64,000 bases of DNA from positions 5,089,001-5,153,000 of the forward strand of contig NC_065888.1 of assembly GCF_905147045.1 (NCBI RefSeq), written 5' to 3'. Source of the stretch: Nymphalis io. Taxonomy: Eukaryota; Arthropoda; Insecta; Lepidoptera; Nymphalidae. Below the pieces are notes generated by a model. That model was not told where the DNA came from. It made no database searches and saw nothing but the letters and a program-made list of their open reading frames with translations. Below, in pieces: positions 32,713 through 44,375 of the stretch; position 1 is the stretch's first letter; every line of letters begins with the position of its first letter. Position numbers and translations under genes: made by a program.

Positions 32713-33350
32713 ATGAGCATGAGCCAGTTATCATCAGTACATCTCACTGGACGAAACACTTTGTATAATTATGATAGAACTTCACGTACAGGTGTGATCA
32801 GTAGATATAATATTAAGAAATATTGTTATTGGCCAGGTATTGATGATGTTGTCAAAAAATTCGTTAGTAATTGCGATAAATGTAAACGGCAAAAACATTC
32901 TATTCCAATTAAAGAACCAATGGTCATTACAACCACAGCTAATAATAAAATAAAATATTTTCACACTTGGTAAAACCTTTAGAGACCGATAATGAAAACC
33001 ATTTGTATATACTAACACTACAGTGTGAATTATCTAAATACGTTGATGCTTATCCTTTACAATCAAAGAGATCAGAGGAGGTAGCAAAATCTTTAGTAAA
33101 TAATTCTATTTCGGAGTTTTTCTTACAATACCTCAGTGCATTCTGAACCTAAATTCACTCCATTTGAGAAAAATCCATGAGAGAAAAATATTTGATTGTA
33201 AAATAAATCCTATTTCTTATAATAAAGATGATATGGTGTTGCTTAATTAAACTGGAAATAAATTGGATCCAATATATTTGGACCTTATAAAGTAGTTAAA
33301 GATGTATCACCGAATGTAGGAATTTAAAAAAATAATAAAATAAGTATCAT
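32713..33350 (+). pseudogene. Ty3/gypsy integrase remnant
   Basis: The first frame reads the zinc-binding part (YWPGIDDVVKKFVSNCDKCK). After a stop near 32971 another frame reads ILTLQCELSKYVDAYPLQSK and SEEVAKSLVNN, part of the catalytic core. Further stops and frame changes follow, and the last readable part (YNKDDMVLLN, LGPYKVVKDV) is the chromodomain-side tail of gypsy pol. It is heavily decayed and non-functional. Confidence 0.75.
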
Positions 33351-33464
33351 AGTACATGAAAACCGCACTAAGTTATATAAATTTAGCAAGTAAAAAAATG
33401 TATTAAGCTAAAAAGATATTTTATTATGTAAAAAAAAACATTGTATCTGTATTTTTTTATTTTT

Positions 33465-33600
33465 AAGGAGGGGAGATGTGATGTTTAGCTATAAGTATAT
33501 GCAACAATATTATATATTCATAATCTTATTTGAATAAAACGCAGTTATTGTCTGGTCTTCGTGAGTTTCACTCGATACCCTCGGCGCCACACCGTACATA
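33465..33600 (+). mobile_element. Polypurine tract and 3' LTR candidate
   Basis: A purine tract 'aaggaggggagatg' lies just after the pol remnant. It is followed by sequence starting 'tgatgtttag', an AATAAA at 33534 and an end near 'ggcgccacacc'. The order pol - PPT - LTR with polyA signal is as expected; no 5' LTR was found to confirm the border. Confidence 0.55.
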
Positions 33601-35228
33601 AGTTCGTTTAATCTTCATAATGTTCAAATCATCGTTAGGAATTGGCACAATAATATATTATATAATAATAATAGTTTAAGACATTGTGTCAACAAATTCT
33701 TTAAATCAAGCTTGTCTTTCAGTATTTTAACAATATCAAACAAAATCAATAAGATGCTTTCGTTTAACTGTAATTATAAGCAAAAATAATTTGTATTTAT
33801 AAAATACCTAAGTCTTAGAGGGGGTTTATCAATTATAACGGTTAAAAATAAATAAATAGTCGAAAAGTTTGTATTTTAATAAAAATTTAATATTACAGTA
33901 TAAACAGTAAGGTCATAAATGGCAGTGATGTTATTATTACTTACAAGTTACAATATTCACTATACAAGTCCAACACATCCACCTCTCAGCTGCGAGCGCA
34001 GCCCTCGACGCCGGGAAATAATACATTCAACGTAATCTCACTAACATATCAATAAAACTTCGAGAGAAATAACCAACGGGCCGGCGTCAAGAGCGCGTCG
34101 TCACACTGCCGACCTTCGTCTAACCTTTGCCTAATTTTACACTGCCGATGAGCCAAACAATAATTATGCCTAACATACTTTACAATTCAAATAAAAGGAA
34201 ACAATTTCATTTAATCGAGTTTATATTTAAATAAATTAATTTTCATATCCCAATATGCAAATAACTGATGATACTGTGAATTGCGATTTCGTCCACTTTC
34301 ATTTAGCAAATTGCCTACGCGTACAACATTCTTTGGGAAATAGCAGCACTATTCACCAGACCCTCCTAAAACGCAGAGCCTTATTCCGTGCCTTCGCTTA
34401 CCAACTACTATTCGCTATGAACATTATACTAGGAATCAAAAACTAAAATCATAGTGTGACAAAATAAATAAAATATCCTTCTATACAAAAATAACACATT
34501 TATTGTGGTGAACACCTGAGCACTTGAGACCAAAACGGACTGACCTATCAACGTTCCACCGAGCCCATACTTTCCCTTACGATTAGCTAAACATCTCGAC
34601 TTATCGACTAAGTGTATGAAGGCCGCCGCCATATACTATTAATATGCTACTATCGGCTACTTGTCACCGAAAAATTGACTTCACGTTATCATTATCTCTC
34701 ACAATTACAAAAGTGATCGAAGAGTTGTAAACTGTAAATTTAACAATTAAAAAATTAGTTGTATCACGACTATATTCGTATCGAACTACAATTTTATACT
34801 CACGCGCCGTGTATTAAAAATAGATCGCGATATTTATCGTAACTTAAATTAATTTTCTTACAGTTGGTCGAAAACGTCAATTTCTCATACAAATTTACAG
34901 ATAACTAGCGACTATCTCGGTACTAATGGGGGAGTGAGATTCGAACGTCGACAGTTGTCGACTTTTGAACGCTACACTCCCGAACGCGGAACGACATTTA
35001 CATAAGAAACTAGAAAATCCCGATAAATAAAAAAGCGTTATGTAGACAAATGAAAATACCACTCGCACACAAAACTAAACAGGTACGTCGACATCACTCG
35101 GACAGAATCTTCGCTACGACCCCGACAGCATCCCGTTCGTCGATCGCGCGTCCGTCGTCATCGTCGCTCCGTCTCTCTGCCATCGAAGGGAACGGAAAGC
35201 ATAGCCCCGGACGCGGCGCCGGCGGGCC
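33600..35228. other. 3' flank/3' UTR side of Utx
   Basis: AT-rich, without recognisable repeats. A TTTATT at 34499-34504 (AATAAA on the minus strand) is a possible Utx polyA signal. A short minus-strand frame at 34516-34632 starts with ATG and ends at a GT. No established gene was recognised. Confidence 0.45.
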
Positions 35229-36765
35229 TCAGTCGGGCGTGGGCGTGGGCGTGGGCGGCAGCGCGGCCGGCGCGTGTAGCGGCGGCGCCGGCCGGTGCAG
35301 CGTGAAGGCGTCGTACACCTGCGACAGCTCCTCTACGTGGTGCTCCTCCAGGCAAAGGAAGCCCTGTAGCGTGGGGCTGGCGCGGCGCGCGCAGGCCAGG
35401 CAGTGCACGACGTGGCGGCGCTCGTGTTCGCGCACCAGCAGCGCGTGCCACACTTCGCGCTCGCACGAGCCGCAGTAGTGCGACGCCTCGCCGCGCGCGC
35501 GGCCGTGGAAGCGCACAGGCACGCCGCGCGCGCGCACGGTCTGCAGCGTGCCGGCCGCGGCGCGCAGCGTCTGTAGCAGGCATGTGCGCATGGCGCGGTG
35601 CAGACGCGGGTCCGACACGCGAATGTTGCGTGCCAGGTTCCACGTCAGGTGTACCATTGGGACGATCGACTTGAAGTTCTGCACCTTGTTCCACTCGTAG
35701 CGCTCGAGGGCGAGCGAGTACTGCCGAGCGGTCAGCGGGCCGACGTTCCAGGCGATGTTGTTGCACCAGCCGGTGGCTTGCACCCAGTGCACGCAGCCCG
35801 CGTTCACCCACACGAGGTCGCCGGGCCGCTGTGTGAATCGATACACGGGTACGCCGTGCGCGCGGAGCTCGTCTGGGTCGGGCCACCACGAGCCGTGCAA
35901 GTACGACAGACCGTGGCGGTCGCACAGCTCACGCACGCCCCCCCAGTATGCGTCCGGCACGCCAAACCACTCGCAGTCGCCGGGTCCGATGTTAATGTTT
36001 ATCGAGCAGAAATTATTGTTCTCCTGATGACCAGGCGTCCGACTGCCCGGCACCTTCATGTAGAGCTGGACGGTGTTCATACCGAGGATTACGTGACCGA
36101 CATGCGAGAGCATGTTCGCGGCGGAGGCGACGCGCGCAAAGGCCGGCAGTTTCTGCAGCTCGGTGAGCTGCGGGCGCCACTTGCGCTCGTCGGAGAGGTC
36201 GACGTTAGTCCCGAAGCGCAGCATGCGGGCCGTACGGCGACGCTTGGCGGGCCCCGAGCCCGACTCCCGGCCGTCCGAGTCGGACAGCGCGCCGGCCGAG
36301 TGCGCCGGCACCGCTCCCCGCTCGCGCTCCTCGCGCAGGGAGTCCTGGAAGGAACCCGCCTGGTACTGCGCGTACTTGCGCACCGTGGTGTGCGAGCGGT
36401 GCGACGCGCACGCCCACACTCGCCGGCGCCCGCTGGCGTCCCAATTCTCGTCGGCAGACTGCATGAGCTGAGTGCGCACCTCGACCGCGTGATCAGGCCA
36501 GGCCTCGACGAGCGTCTTGGTCGAGAAGAGGCCGAGGTCAAGCTTGAGCGCAGCGGTGAGGCCGCGCACGACGGCGATCGGGTGTTTGAGGCAGAAGTCC
36601 TGCAGCTGCGGCGAGAAGGCGTCGCGCTTGGACTCGACGTAGACGAAGGGCGCGGGCGGCGCCAGCTGCTCGGGGGTTAGGCGAGGGGGCGGCACGCCGG
36701 GCGGCTCGGGGGGGCCGCAGCCGTCGCCCAGCACCGACCACGACGTCGGAGGACCTGCGTTATCT
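35229..36765 (-). CDS. Utx: Utx last coding exon (JmjC and zinc-binding domains)
   Basis: The acceptor at 36766-36767 gives correct phase with the upstream exon. The 512-codon exon encodes the helical linker (VYVESKRDAFSPQL, KLDLGLFSTKTLVEAW), the JmjC barrel (LYMKVPGSRTPGHQENNNF, GDCEWFGVPDAYWG, YRFTQRPGDLVWVNAG, CNNIAWNVGPLTARQY) and the Cys-rich zinc domain (HYCGSCEREVW, VVHCLACARR). It ends in a PTPTPTPD tail and TGA at 35229-35231. Very GC-rich, unlike its flanks, which creates long antisense open frames. Confidence 0.97.
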
Positions 36766-39700
36766 CTGCGGACACAATATGGCGAGGCTCGTTTTGATTC
36801 TCGAAATTTATTGGTTTAAATTAAATTGCTATGTACTCACTTGCACGAGTCCATTATCTGCTTGGCGCTCATGCCTATGTGGAAGGACACGGGCTTGAGT
36901 GGATCGGTCTTGAGCGGCTCGAGTTTGACGACGGGCTGTCGTCCGCCCAGGACGGCGTCGTTGCTGTTAACGCTGAGCGGGCTTTCTGCTGAGAAACAGT
37001 TATTGTCTGATATCGAATTTTCAGAATTATAGTAAATGTTTTTGCAACAAATGATACAAATACATACTACGATATTACGTAAAGAATATCAATTAATATT
37101 TTTTATTTGTTCCGTTGGTAATTCTAAGTCTATTAAAATAAATTTAATAAATATTTACGAATCGTTTCCATGTGTTTTCTGCTTGTCAGTATAAAAATGA
37201 CTTAGATGACAATCCATCATACAAGTACTTAATCAAACGAAGACATTTATTACTTGTTTTTATAAGAAGGTTTTATATTGTTATAAAAATATTCCATACT
37301 CAACTCAAAAAGTAAAAATTATAAATATAAACAATAAGCTAACTGAGTTAGTCATAATGTTTTTAAATTTAACCTAAATAAAATGAAAGGTAAAATATTG
37401 TGAAATAGATACCTTACTGGTATATATGGAGGTCTACATGTTTGGTCTATGAGAATTGGAACTAATACATATTTTATGAATTAATAATTAAATTTAGAAA
37501 TAAACTTAGTTGGATAAGTGTATTTGTCATTTGTATATTTTTCAAATAGTTGAAGTTAATATCTTGTTATGTCGATAAATTCATTCAGTTCATTTATTTA
37601 AGTTCATTAATGTAAGTTGTGTGATGCTAGCATTATAATTGTATTATTTATATTATTATAAGTATCATTGAACCGTAGAGCGTTGCAGATGATTCAGATA
37701 TAATATAATTTTATATCTAGAGATATATATAATATTATTTGTACATCACGTTTGTACTTTCTCGAATTTTTGAGTCGGCGAATAAATACTCCGTCCCGGT
37801 CACCGGGGAAAAGAGCATTTATATCATCATCTGTTTTTTAATGTTTAAAAAATAAAGTATTCTTTTTTTCCCCTATTATCTACTGACTAATATAATAATG
37901 ACAAAAAAGTAATATATATACATTAACATGAAACTTACCTAACTATTTATATTTTTAAACGTGCATTTTTTTGTTTTTTTGTTTTTTTTTTTAGCTTTTT
38001 TTTATTGTTTTTTTTTTCTTTTATATTTTCAATAATGTATAATTAAACAGGTCTGCCTGAGTAAAAATGATGTATAATAACTAGAGTTTTTACGTATGAT
38101 ATGATTATTGTCTGTAGGTGAGTGTATTAGAGTAAATTATACAAAATCTATTAGCAGCTTCAGTGTGGTTCTTGAATGCTGTTAGATGAAAGACTTTTGT
38201 TCTCACTGTTACTAGTCTGCGTGCTTGTTACAAATATTGTGTCTCCAAGAACTTTGTTGATTATTGTGGTTGAGTGGAGCGATGCTTGTGTTTGGAGGAT
38301 ATTGATATTAACCTGTGTCTCTAGTTTGTCACAGTACCGCTTTAGATTCTTTGTCACTACTCCTGTGGCGCCCACTATTTTCGGAATCGTTGTGACTGTG
38401 CTTTTCCACAGTCTAGAGAGTTCGACTTTCAGCGGATGGTATTTGCTGATTTTTTCTATTTCCTTAGCTCCAATATTATAGTCGGATGGTACCGAAACAT
38501 CAATAAGGTAAGTTTTATTGTTGATTTTATCTATATATATAAGATCCGGTCTATTGTGAGTGATTGTGACATCGGTTTGTATGGGAATTTCCCACATTAA
38601 TTTGGCTATATTATTTTCCTTTACAGTGGGTTGTTTAAGTTCTTCTTTCCACCATAATTTATTAACTTCTATTTTGAGTTTTCTTGCTAAACACCAGAAT
38701 ATATACAGTACCAAATTGTTTTGTCTTTTAACATAATATGTTCTTGCTAGTTTTTCGCATCCTGCGAGAAGGTGTTGAACAGTTTCATCTTTAGATACGC
38801 ACAAGCGGCATTTTCCGTCGACGCTTCGTTTCAATATGTCGCGTTCGTGCTGACGTGTAAGTACCGCTTGGTCTTGTATTGCAAATAAAGATAATTCCAA
38901 TAAAGCTGAAATAGGTCGTTTCTTCAGCCACTTAAACGTCAGTTCTGTGTCCACATTGGCTAGGTCAAGGACCTTTTTGGGAAATTGGCCATGTAGGATC
39001 TTGTTTCTCCAGGGTTCGTTTTGCTTTTTAATTATATGTTCTTTTTTATTTCTGTGATTGTGTATTTGCCGTTTGGTAACTTCAAATCTTTCTCTATCTC
39101 TTTTGCTTCTGTAAATATGGAATATTTTTCTCTTCTTTGGTCTTGCTTTACTATGGCTTCAATTAGGTAGTCATTGTTTTGTTAAAGTAAATAAAAACTA
39201 AAAAAAACTAAATATTGTTTAAGTTTTAGAATATGGGCTTTATACAAGTATTTATACATTAATTAGTCCTCTACCCCCTTTAATCAGTGGTAAGTACAAT
39301 CTATCAACGTCTGCTTTTTGTTGGTGGGCCTTTTTAATTGCTAACAGTTTTCGTGTTCTAATATCAATCCGTTTAAGATGGCTTATGTTGTAGTTGATTA
39401 CACCAAAAGAATACAACAAAACTGGAATGGCGTATGTATTTATGCCCTTTATTAGGTTGCGCCCATTTAAGAAAGAGTTTGTTAGTTTTTTTATTCTCCT
39501 GAAATACTCTTTAGTTAATTGATCTCTAACGTCACTATGAATAATTTTTCCGGATTCATTAATACCTAAATACCAATAATTTTGATCTAATTTTAACCGC
39601 TTAAAAGTATCTCCGTTCAACAGCACATGCTCGTTACCATCAGTGTAGTTTCTGTGTCCAGCTGTTAAGTGAAGTGTGTTACATTTATCTAAACCAAAAG

Positions 39701-42700
39701 TCAAGCCTATATCTTCCGTAAATATTTCAACACTATTTAGTAAAATTTTTAAGTTATTTCTATTGTTTGCATAAACTTTAATATTGTCCATGTATATTAG
39801 GTGATTAATCCACACTTCATCCTGCAGTTTATATACTTTCGTTTCATATTTACGTAGTAATGTAGAAATTGGGTTAAGAGCTAAGCAGAACAACAATGGA
39901 GACAAGGAATCTCCCTGAAAGATGTCCCGTCGTATGTTAATCGGTTCAGTAGTATAAGACGCTCTAGAGCCCTTAACCGTCATTATAACTTTCCATTTAA
40001 GCATTGCTCTTTCAAGAATACATTTTATTAGATGTGGGCAAATAAATGTCAAGTATACGCAACAGCCACTCGTGGGATATACTATCGAACGCTTTACTAT
40101 AGTCGATCCAGCTCATGCTTAAATTTTTTTGTCCCTTATGTACATTTTCTAGTATAGCTTTATTTATCATCAAATGGTCTTTGCATCCGCGGGCTCCGCG
40201 TCGACATCCTCTTTGTTCTAGGGCCATAATATCGTTTACTTGATAATGAGTGTGCAGTTGATCGGATAGTATCGATGTGAAAAGCTTATACATGCTAGGT
40301 AGACATGCGATAGGACGTCAATTTTTTGGGTCTTCGATGTCGTTATTTTTCGGTATTAAAATGACCTTTTCAGTTGTGAGCCAGTCTTCTAGAGGTTCTT
40401 CGTTTTTCAAAAGCTTGGTAAATAACGGTGATAGGTGGTTATGTATATTAGTGAGATATTTTAGGTAATAATTTTGAATTTTATAGTGCCCTGGCGCTTT
40501 CCAATTAAGTAATTTACTAACAGATTTTTTAAATATGTTCTACAGTTATTTCTTCAAAAGTGCTCGTGTTTAAGTTACTATTGACTTGTTCTATTTCAGA
40601 TATCCATTTTGCGTCATGGTTGTATGCGACCGGTTGCGATAAAATGTTATTCCAAAATTCCTCGGTACAGCGTTTGTTTGGTGTTTTAATATCTACATGT
40701 TCTTTTTTACTATCTAAACTTTTGTATAGTTTATGCTCGTTTTCAATGAACATTTTATTCCGTTGTTTCTTATTGTTTATATCTTCATATCTTTTTATCC
40801 TGCCTGCTAGTGCTTTTATTTTTTGTTTTAATGTTTCTTCTGTACATTTATGTTCTGTTTCGTTCTGTATATTATATTTTTTGTAAAGTTTGCCTTTGAT
40901 TTTTATCATTTTTCGTGAGTTAACTCCTCTCGAGATCTCTACCATTTGACCTAATTCTTTCCTCAATATATTTCCTAATGTTCAATTTTAATTTTCATCC
41001 TCTTTTTCCATGGAGGGTCTGTATATATAGGGTTTTTATTTAAGTAAGCTTATTATTAACTATTAGTGTTTTAGCTGCTGCATAAATTAAATCATTTGTG
41101 CCTCGGAGAGTACAATTACTTGCCAATAAATTGGGTAATAGTTGTTAATTATTGAAAGATTGTGTAAGAATTGTTTATTGATTTTAGCTTTTGGCAAGAA
41201 AGTGCGTTCTTAGATAGGTATTTCTTTTACTTCTGCGAAAATTTTGAGGAATTGAAGTTCGATGGGACCCTCATCCTCAACTTGAGATGTTTCAGGAAGT
41301 TGGCCCGTAGAACTCCTTTTTACTTCCACTCTCGACGTTCACCATGTCTTCTTCAAGGGCCCCCACCATACCATCCGAAACTGACGCCGCCACTGCATTT
41401 GATTGATTATTGGGGTCAAGTGTCTGGTGAGAGTATTGCATCTCGGCGTCAGCTCACTGCTTGATTCGGTTTAGTAGTTCTTGAGAAAAGAGATTTTGTT
41501 TCAGAATTCTGCGTGCTTGATTAGCCAGTGTATTTCCATTGAATCTGTGAATTTTAGGATTATCTGGGTGTCTGCTTTTAAAAATTCCTTCCAATTTACT
41601 AATATATGCCATACCTTCACGTTTCGCTACAAAGTAGCAATACATTAGCTCTTCTTGTTCTTGTTGTGTCCATTTTCTTCTTCTATCATCATTGGAGTTT
41701 ATTTTATTTATATTTAAAGAATGTTGAGATACTAAGCTTCTACTTTGTTCTGGTTCATTATTTGACTGGGTTAACAGAGTGGATGGAGTGATTGTTGTTA
41801 GATCGTCAGAATTTTGTGTGTTTAATGGTACACTATTTGGTGTATATTGTATTATATTTTCTGCGGTTTTTTGTATTCTATCTAGTGTGTCTTTAGGTAA
41901 TACATATTGTTTAATGATTCTACGTGCCTGATTTGATAATCCGTTACCAGTGAATTTAATTGATTTGGGATTGTCCGGATTTCTCTCCTTGAAAAATGTC
42001 TCTAACCGTTTAAGATAACCAGGTCCTCCGGCTCTGGCTTTAAAATAACGAAACATAAGTTCTTCTAACTCTACTAGTGACCACTTCTTTCTTGCATCTT
42101 CATATTGTGAGTCAGTGGTCGTTTCATCATTCGTGGGAGACAACTCCCTGCTCTGCAAAGTATCACCCATATCGCTTTGTTCATCGGTTGTAGTCCTTGA
42201 GGATCTTTCCCTAACCCCCCTATCCCCGACTCCCGTCCAACCGGCAAGCCGGGAGTCACTGGCTAGCATTCTGTCACGTCTGACACCAGCTACAGACGTG
42301 CCCTGGCGATCGCCCCCAGGAAACGACTCTATACGTGTATTTCTTAAATGACCTTCCATATCTCCTTTTTGGGTTACTAGAGCTCTGTTGGCCATTGGTT
42401 AGTGAACTTAAAAGTTACCAATGTCCGCCCCTCACGTGGCAAAGATGGTCATGCCGGACGTGGAGTTAGATTTTGATTTTGATATATATAATATTATATA
42501 TATTATTATTATATTATATCATTAGATATTATTATTATATTATTCTTATACTACAGATATATAATTATATATTAAGTATGAGTCGTATACGACTTAATCA
42601 ACCTGTATTTGAAATTCAAATAAAAAGTTCGTTTGGCTCCTAGACTCTCAAGAGAATGTATTGATTTTGCATATTGTCGTATCTTAAGGCGTCTTAACGT

Positions 42701-44325
42701 GTACTATTATCATTATTCATAGCATGTGACGATATTAATCTAAAATGTTTTGAAGTGATCGTATTTTCTTGTTACATACAAATACGATTTGTTTTAATTA
42801 TCTTAATAAGTTATTATAAAAATGGACTTGAAACGATTATTTTTTATTAACGATATAACTTGTCGATTCCTTATTTTGTTATTATTAAAATTACTTACTG
42901 CTTATTGGTTCCTTCTTAATGTCAGGCTGTGAATCTGAAAATTTCTTCAATAAATCTTCAGCGAGCGACTCCGCACTGTCGCCGCTGGCGCAGTTACCTT
43001 CGTTTTTCGTCACCTGTATGCAAAATTGATATTAATAACCGTCAAAATAAGGCAAAACTTAAAACGACCTCGTATGTTTGTAAAGCCTAAACCTGCCGCC
43101 ATTTTGGTTAAGGGAGTGAATACAAACCGCACGCGCTCTCGCCGCTTGAGACAGGCGGTACTGCGAGAGCAGCTGTTGCATCAGCGCCTGGAACCAAATC
43201 ACACTAGTCACTAGTCAGACATTAAAAAATAAGATGGTGAGTGTGTAGTGAGATTTAAATAAAAAATATACATAATTATTATAACAAGTTTTCAAAGAAT
43301 TTAAGCGGTATTTTTTACACTCATAATTACTAGGAAATTAATAAAACCTAATACATGTGTGTGTGTGTGTGTGTTTTAATAAATATCTTTGATAACATAT
43401 CGTCGTATTGATTAAAAATATCAATTCAAAATTCATAGACAATATATATACTACAATCTAGAATCTGTATACAATCTAGCCATGTACTTGCTGCTGCGGC
43501 GACAGGTTGTGCGAGTTCCTTTGCAGGTACTGCAGCGTCTGCAGCTGGTGGTGAGTGAGCGGCGTGGGCTCGTCCCGCTTGGGCGCCGCGGGCCCCGCGC
43601 CGGGCGCCGGCCCCGCGGGCGTGGGGGGCCCCGCGCCCGGGTACGGCGGGGGGGCCGCCTTCGGAGCGCGGGACGACATCTCCGCCGAGATGGGCAAATT
43701 CCAGGCTTCTTCGATCGACGGCAGCGAACGACGCCTGTAGGGAATTTATATCACTTCATATTTATTCTGTTAGATATTTTTTATTATTATTATGCATATA
43801 TATAATCTTACTATACTAAATACGCAACTCATTTAAAATAAGCTAAAAATAACTATAATATATTATATTTCGGCGTTGGCAACGTGTGCACATTGACCTC
43901 TATACCATCTTATTATGCATAAAAGTTATCATAGTAACTAGTAACATAGATCATTTCGTATGAAACGCGACAATGGAATATAGACTTTGTGCTGTTGTAT
44001 TTAAAAAACCTAATCGAATAACGATATTCATAGTGTATAGTATCATTAGTGTGATTACTGTTGATATCTAGGAAGAATCAATTTCTGAGTATATTATGGT
44101 GATTTTATAACAACTTACTTATCATACAGACAATTTGCATGGGAATGAAGTAATTAAAATAAACCGCTACGATAATGTACTCTCGGCTTATTTATGTATG
44201 AGAACAAACCAGTTCCTTTAAACAAGAGATAATCGTCAAATAAGAATTCGTTAATTGGTTTTATTTAATTATAAATGACTTATCTACCCCGTCTCGGCTT
44301 CGTACGGGCAGAATAAGTATATATG

Positions 44326-44375
<50 letters not shown>

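Larger units (their letters stand above)
37970..42475 (-). mobile_element. R4/Dong-clade non-LTR retrotransposon, nearly full length, decayed
   Basis: In minus-strand order it has a short 5' leader, an N-terminal region with two Myb-like modules, reverse transcriptase, and a C-terminal CCHC plus restriction-like endonuclease. An A-rich 3' end (T-rich on the plus strand, 37969-38020) follows. The 5' border adjoins ATT/TAA-rich sequence at 42482-42545, fitting the known preference of Bombyx Dong for TAA repeats. Stops and frameshifts at several points show it is dead. It lies in the same orientation as Utx. Confidence 0.85.
36986..42898. other. Large Utx intron containing a Dong-type LINE
   Basis: About 5.9 kb between the linker exons. 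37970-42475 is transposon. The remaining 36986-37970 is AT-rich with no coding signal seen. Confidence 0.8.

Noticed and set aside
35598..36680. 360-codon plus-strand open frame over the last Utx exon
   Set aside because: It is the antisense shadow of a very GC-rich exon. The minus strand has the JmjC motifs and conserved catalytic residues.
43482..43805. Plus-strand Arg-rich open frame at 43.5 kb
   Set aside because: It is the shadow of the Pro/Gly-rich Utx exon on the minus strand, which joins in phase with its neighbours.
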